The notes beneath the pieces were generated by a model, which saw only the letters and a program-made list of their open reading frames with translations, was not told where the DNA came from and searched no databases. A DNA stretch of 5,789 nucleotides, from contig JAHZKU010000035.1 of the NCBI GenBank assembly GCA_022600255.1, forward strand, positions 1 to 5,789, written 5' to 3'. The stretch is from Actinomycetes bacterium. Lineage in GTDB: Bacteria > Actinomycetota > Actinomycetes > S36-B12 > GCA-2699445. Below are positions 5,115 to 5,789 of the stretch, piece by piece (within the stretch, counting starts at the first letter, position 1; every line of letters starts with the position of its first letter). Made by a program: the position numbers and the translations under genes.

Positions 5115-5151
5115 TTGCCCGCAGCCGGGGGCACGGCCTACTCTGGTAGGC
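5115..5151 (+). promoter_or_regulatory. Probable moeZ promoter embedded in a perfect hairpin
   Basis: TTGCCC (5115-5120), an 18-base spacer and TACTCT (5139-5144) form a reasonable -35/-10 pair. The -10 box lies inside a perfect inverted repeat, GCCTAC (5136-5141) and GTAGGC (5146-5151) with a TCTG loop. Transcription would start near 5151, leaving a leader of about 160 bases before moeZ. The palindrome may be an operator, or a short terminator hairpin for the hydrolase message. Confidence 0.4.
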
Positions 5152-5302
5152 ATCATCTCGTCATCCAACAAGTGGCCAGTTAGGTGTCGCGCGGGCCATC
5201 GGCCAGCCTGATGCCTCCATCACCGGATGCGACGTGAGAATCGGATTCGGGACAGCCGTGGCGTTGCCTCGGGTTTGTTTGCGATTGACGACCAATACGA
5301 CT

Positions 5303-5306
5303 GGAG
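5303..5306 (+). promoter_or_regulatory. Ribosome binding site deciding the moeZ start
   Basis: GGAG lies six bases before GTG 5313. A second GTG at 5309-5311 is in another frame, so the ribosome site together with the frame of the conserved protein fixes the start at 5313. Confidence 0.7.
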
Positions 5307-5312
5307 ACGTGC

Positions 5313-5789
5313 GTGTCATTTCCACCGCTGGTTGAGCCTGCTGAGGACCTCACCGTCGACGAAGTTCGTCGTTACAGCCGCCACCTGATCATTCCGGATG
5401 TAGGAATGGCAGGCCAGAAACGCCTGAAGAACGCCAAAGTGCTGTGTGTGGGCGCTGGCGGTCTGGGGAGTCCAGCACTCATGTACTTGGCCGCAGCCGG
5501 CGTGGGGACGCTCGGGATCGTCGAGTTCGACGTGGTCGACGAGTCCAATCTGCAGCGCCAGATCATTCATTCGCAACAGACCATTGGGATGCCCAAGGCC
5601 GAGTCTGCCCGCGACCGGATTCAAGAGATCAACCCGCTGATCGATGTGGTTCTGCACAACGAACGGCTCGACTCGTTCAACGTCATGGAGATATTCAGCC
5701 AGTATGACTTGATCGTGGATGGCACCGACAACTTCGCAACGCGTTATCTGGTGAACGATGCTTGCGTGCTGCTGAACAAGCCTTATGTC
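5313..5789 (+). CDS. moeZ: MoeZ/MoeB-type adenylyltransferase of sulfur carrier proteins, N-terminal part
   Basis: The first 159 residues of an E1-like enzyme run off the right edge. It adenylates the C-terminal glycine of ubiquitin-like carriers (MoaD, CysO, ThiS types) so that sulfur can be loaded. The opening PPLVEPAEDLTVDEVRRYSRHLIIPDVG is characteristic of actinobacterial MoeZ. The nucleotide-binding GAGGLG (47-52), the DVVDESNLQRQ motif (73-83) with Asp73, Asn79, Arg82 and Gln83, the conserved Lys95 in MPKAES, and DGTDNFATRYLVND (136-149) with Asp136 and Asp139 are all present. MoeZ normally continues with zinc-binding Cys pairs and a C-terminal rhodanese domain that passes on sulfur. 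That part is outside the window, so plain MoeB without rhodanese cannot be fully excluded. In M. tuberculosis the homologue Rv3206c also lies near this TetR/DUF3107 cluster. Confidence 0.93.
   Translation, partial: MSFPPLVEPAEDLTVDEVRRYSRHLIIPDVGMAGQKRLKNAKVLCVGAGGLGSPALMYLAAAGVGTLGIVEFDVVDESNLQRQIIHSQQTIGMPKAESARDRIQEINPLIDVVLHNERLDSFNVMEIFSQYDLIVDGTDNFATRYLVNDACVLLNKPYV

Noticed and set aside
5110..5127. CGGCT/AGCCG hairpin just after the hydrolase stop as a terminator
   Set aside because: There are only five pairs around an eight-base loop and no T run. It overlaps the better -35 candidate for moeZ.
5285..5302. TTGACG as a moeZ -35 box
   Set aside because: No TANNNT lies 16-19 bases downstream. 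The nearest TACGAC is only five bases away.

Overview
The window is GC-rich chromosomal DNA that most likely comes from an actinomycete relative (Actinomycetota). The evidence is the gene set and its order: a DEAD-box helicase, a ferritin-like protein, a short DUF3107 protein, a TetR regulator and a MoeZ-type adenylyltransferase. As I recall it, the Mycobacterium tuberculosis Rv3211-Rv3206c region has the same grouping. GTG starts are common (helicase, DUF3107, TetR, moeZ). At least two genes have promoters placed so that their mRNAs would be leaderless, which is frequent in this phylum. I cannot assign a genus.

Layout. Bases 1-555 (minus) are the N-terminal part of a DEAD-box RNA helicase that runs off the left edge. 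A divergent promoter region of 183 bases follows. Bases 739-1428 (plus) encode a ferritin-like helical protein. It converges on two minus-strand genes, DUF3107 (1534-1755) and TetR (1813-2469), and a nested hairpin that could terminate both directions lies in between. The TetR gene is divergent from a GT4-type glycosyltransferase (2564-3823, plus). A non-coding stretch of 335 bases (3824-4158) then holds several strong inverted repeats. Next come an alpha/beta hydrolase (4159-5100, plus), a 212-base gap with a probable promoter inside a perfect hairpin, and the first 159 codons of moeZ (5313 to the right edge).

How the genes fit together. These are mainly housekeeping or conserved-neighbourhood genes and not one pathway. 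The helicase acts in RNA remodelling. MoeZ activates ubiquitin-like sulfur carrier proteins for molybdopterin, cysteine or thiosugar synthesis. The TetR protein probably represses its own gene through a palindrome that overlaps its -10 box. The roles of the ferritin-like protein, DUF3107, the glycosyltransferase and the hydrolase cannot be fixed from sequence alone. I see no mobile element, CRISPR array, rRNA or convincing tRNA. The least explained parts are the structured 335-base gap, the apparently incomplete metal-ligand pattern of the ferritin-like protein, and the recurring TANNNT-N6-start arrangement.
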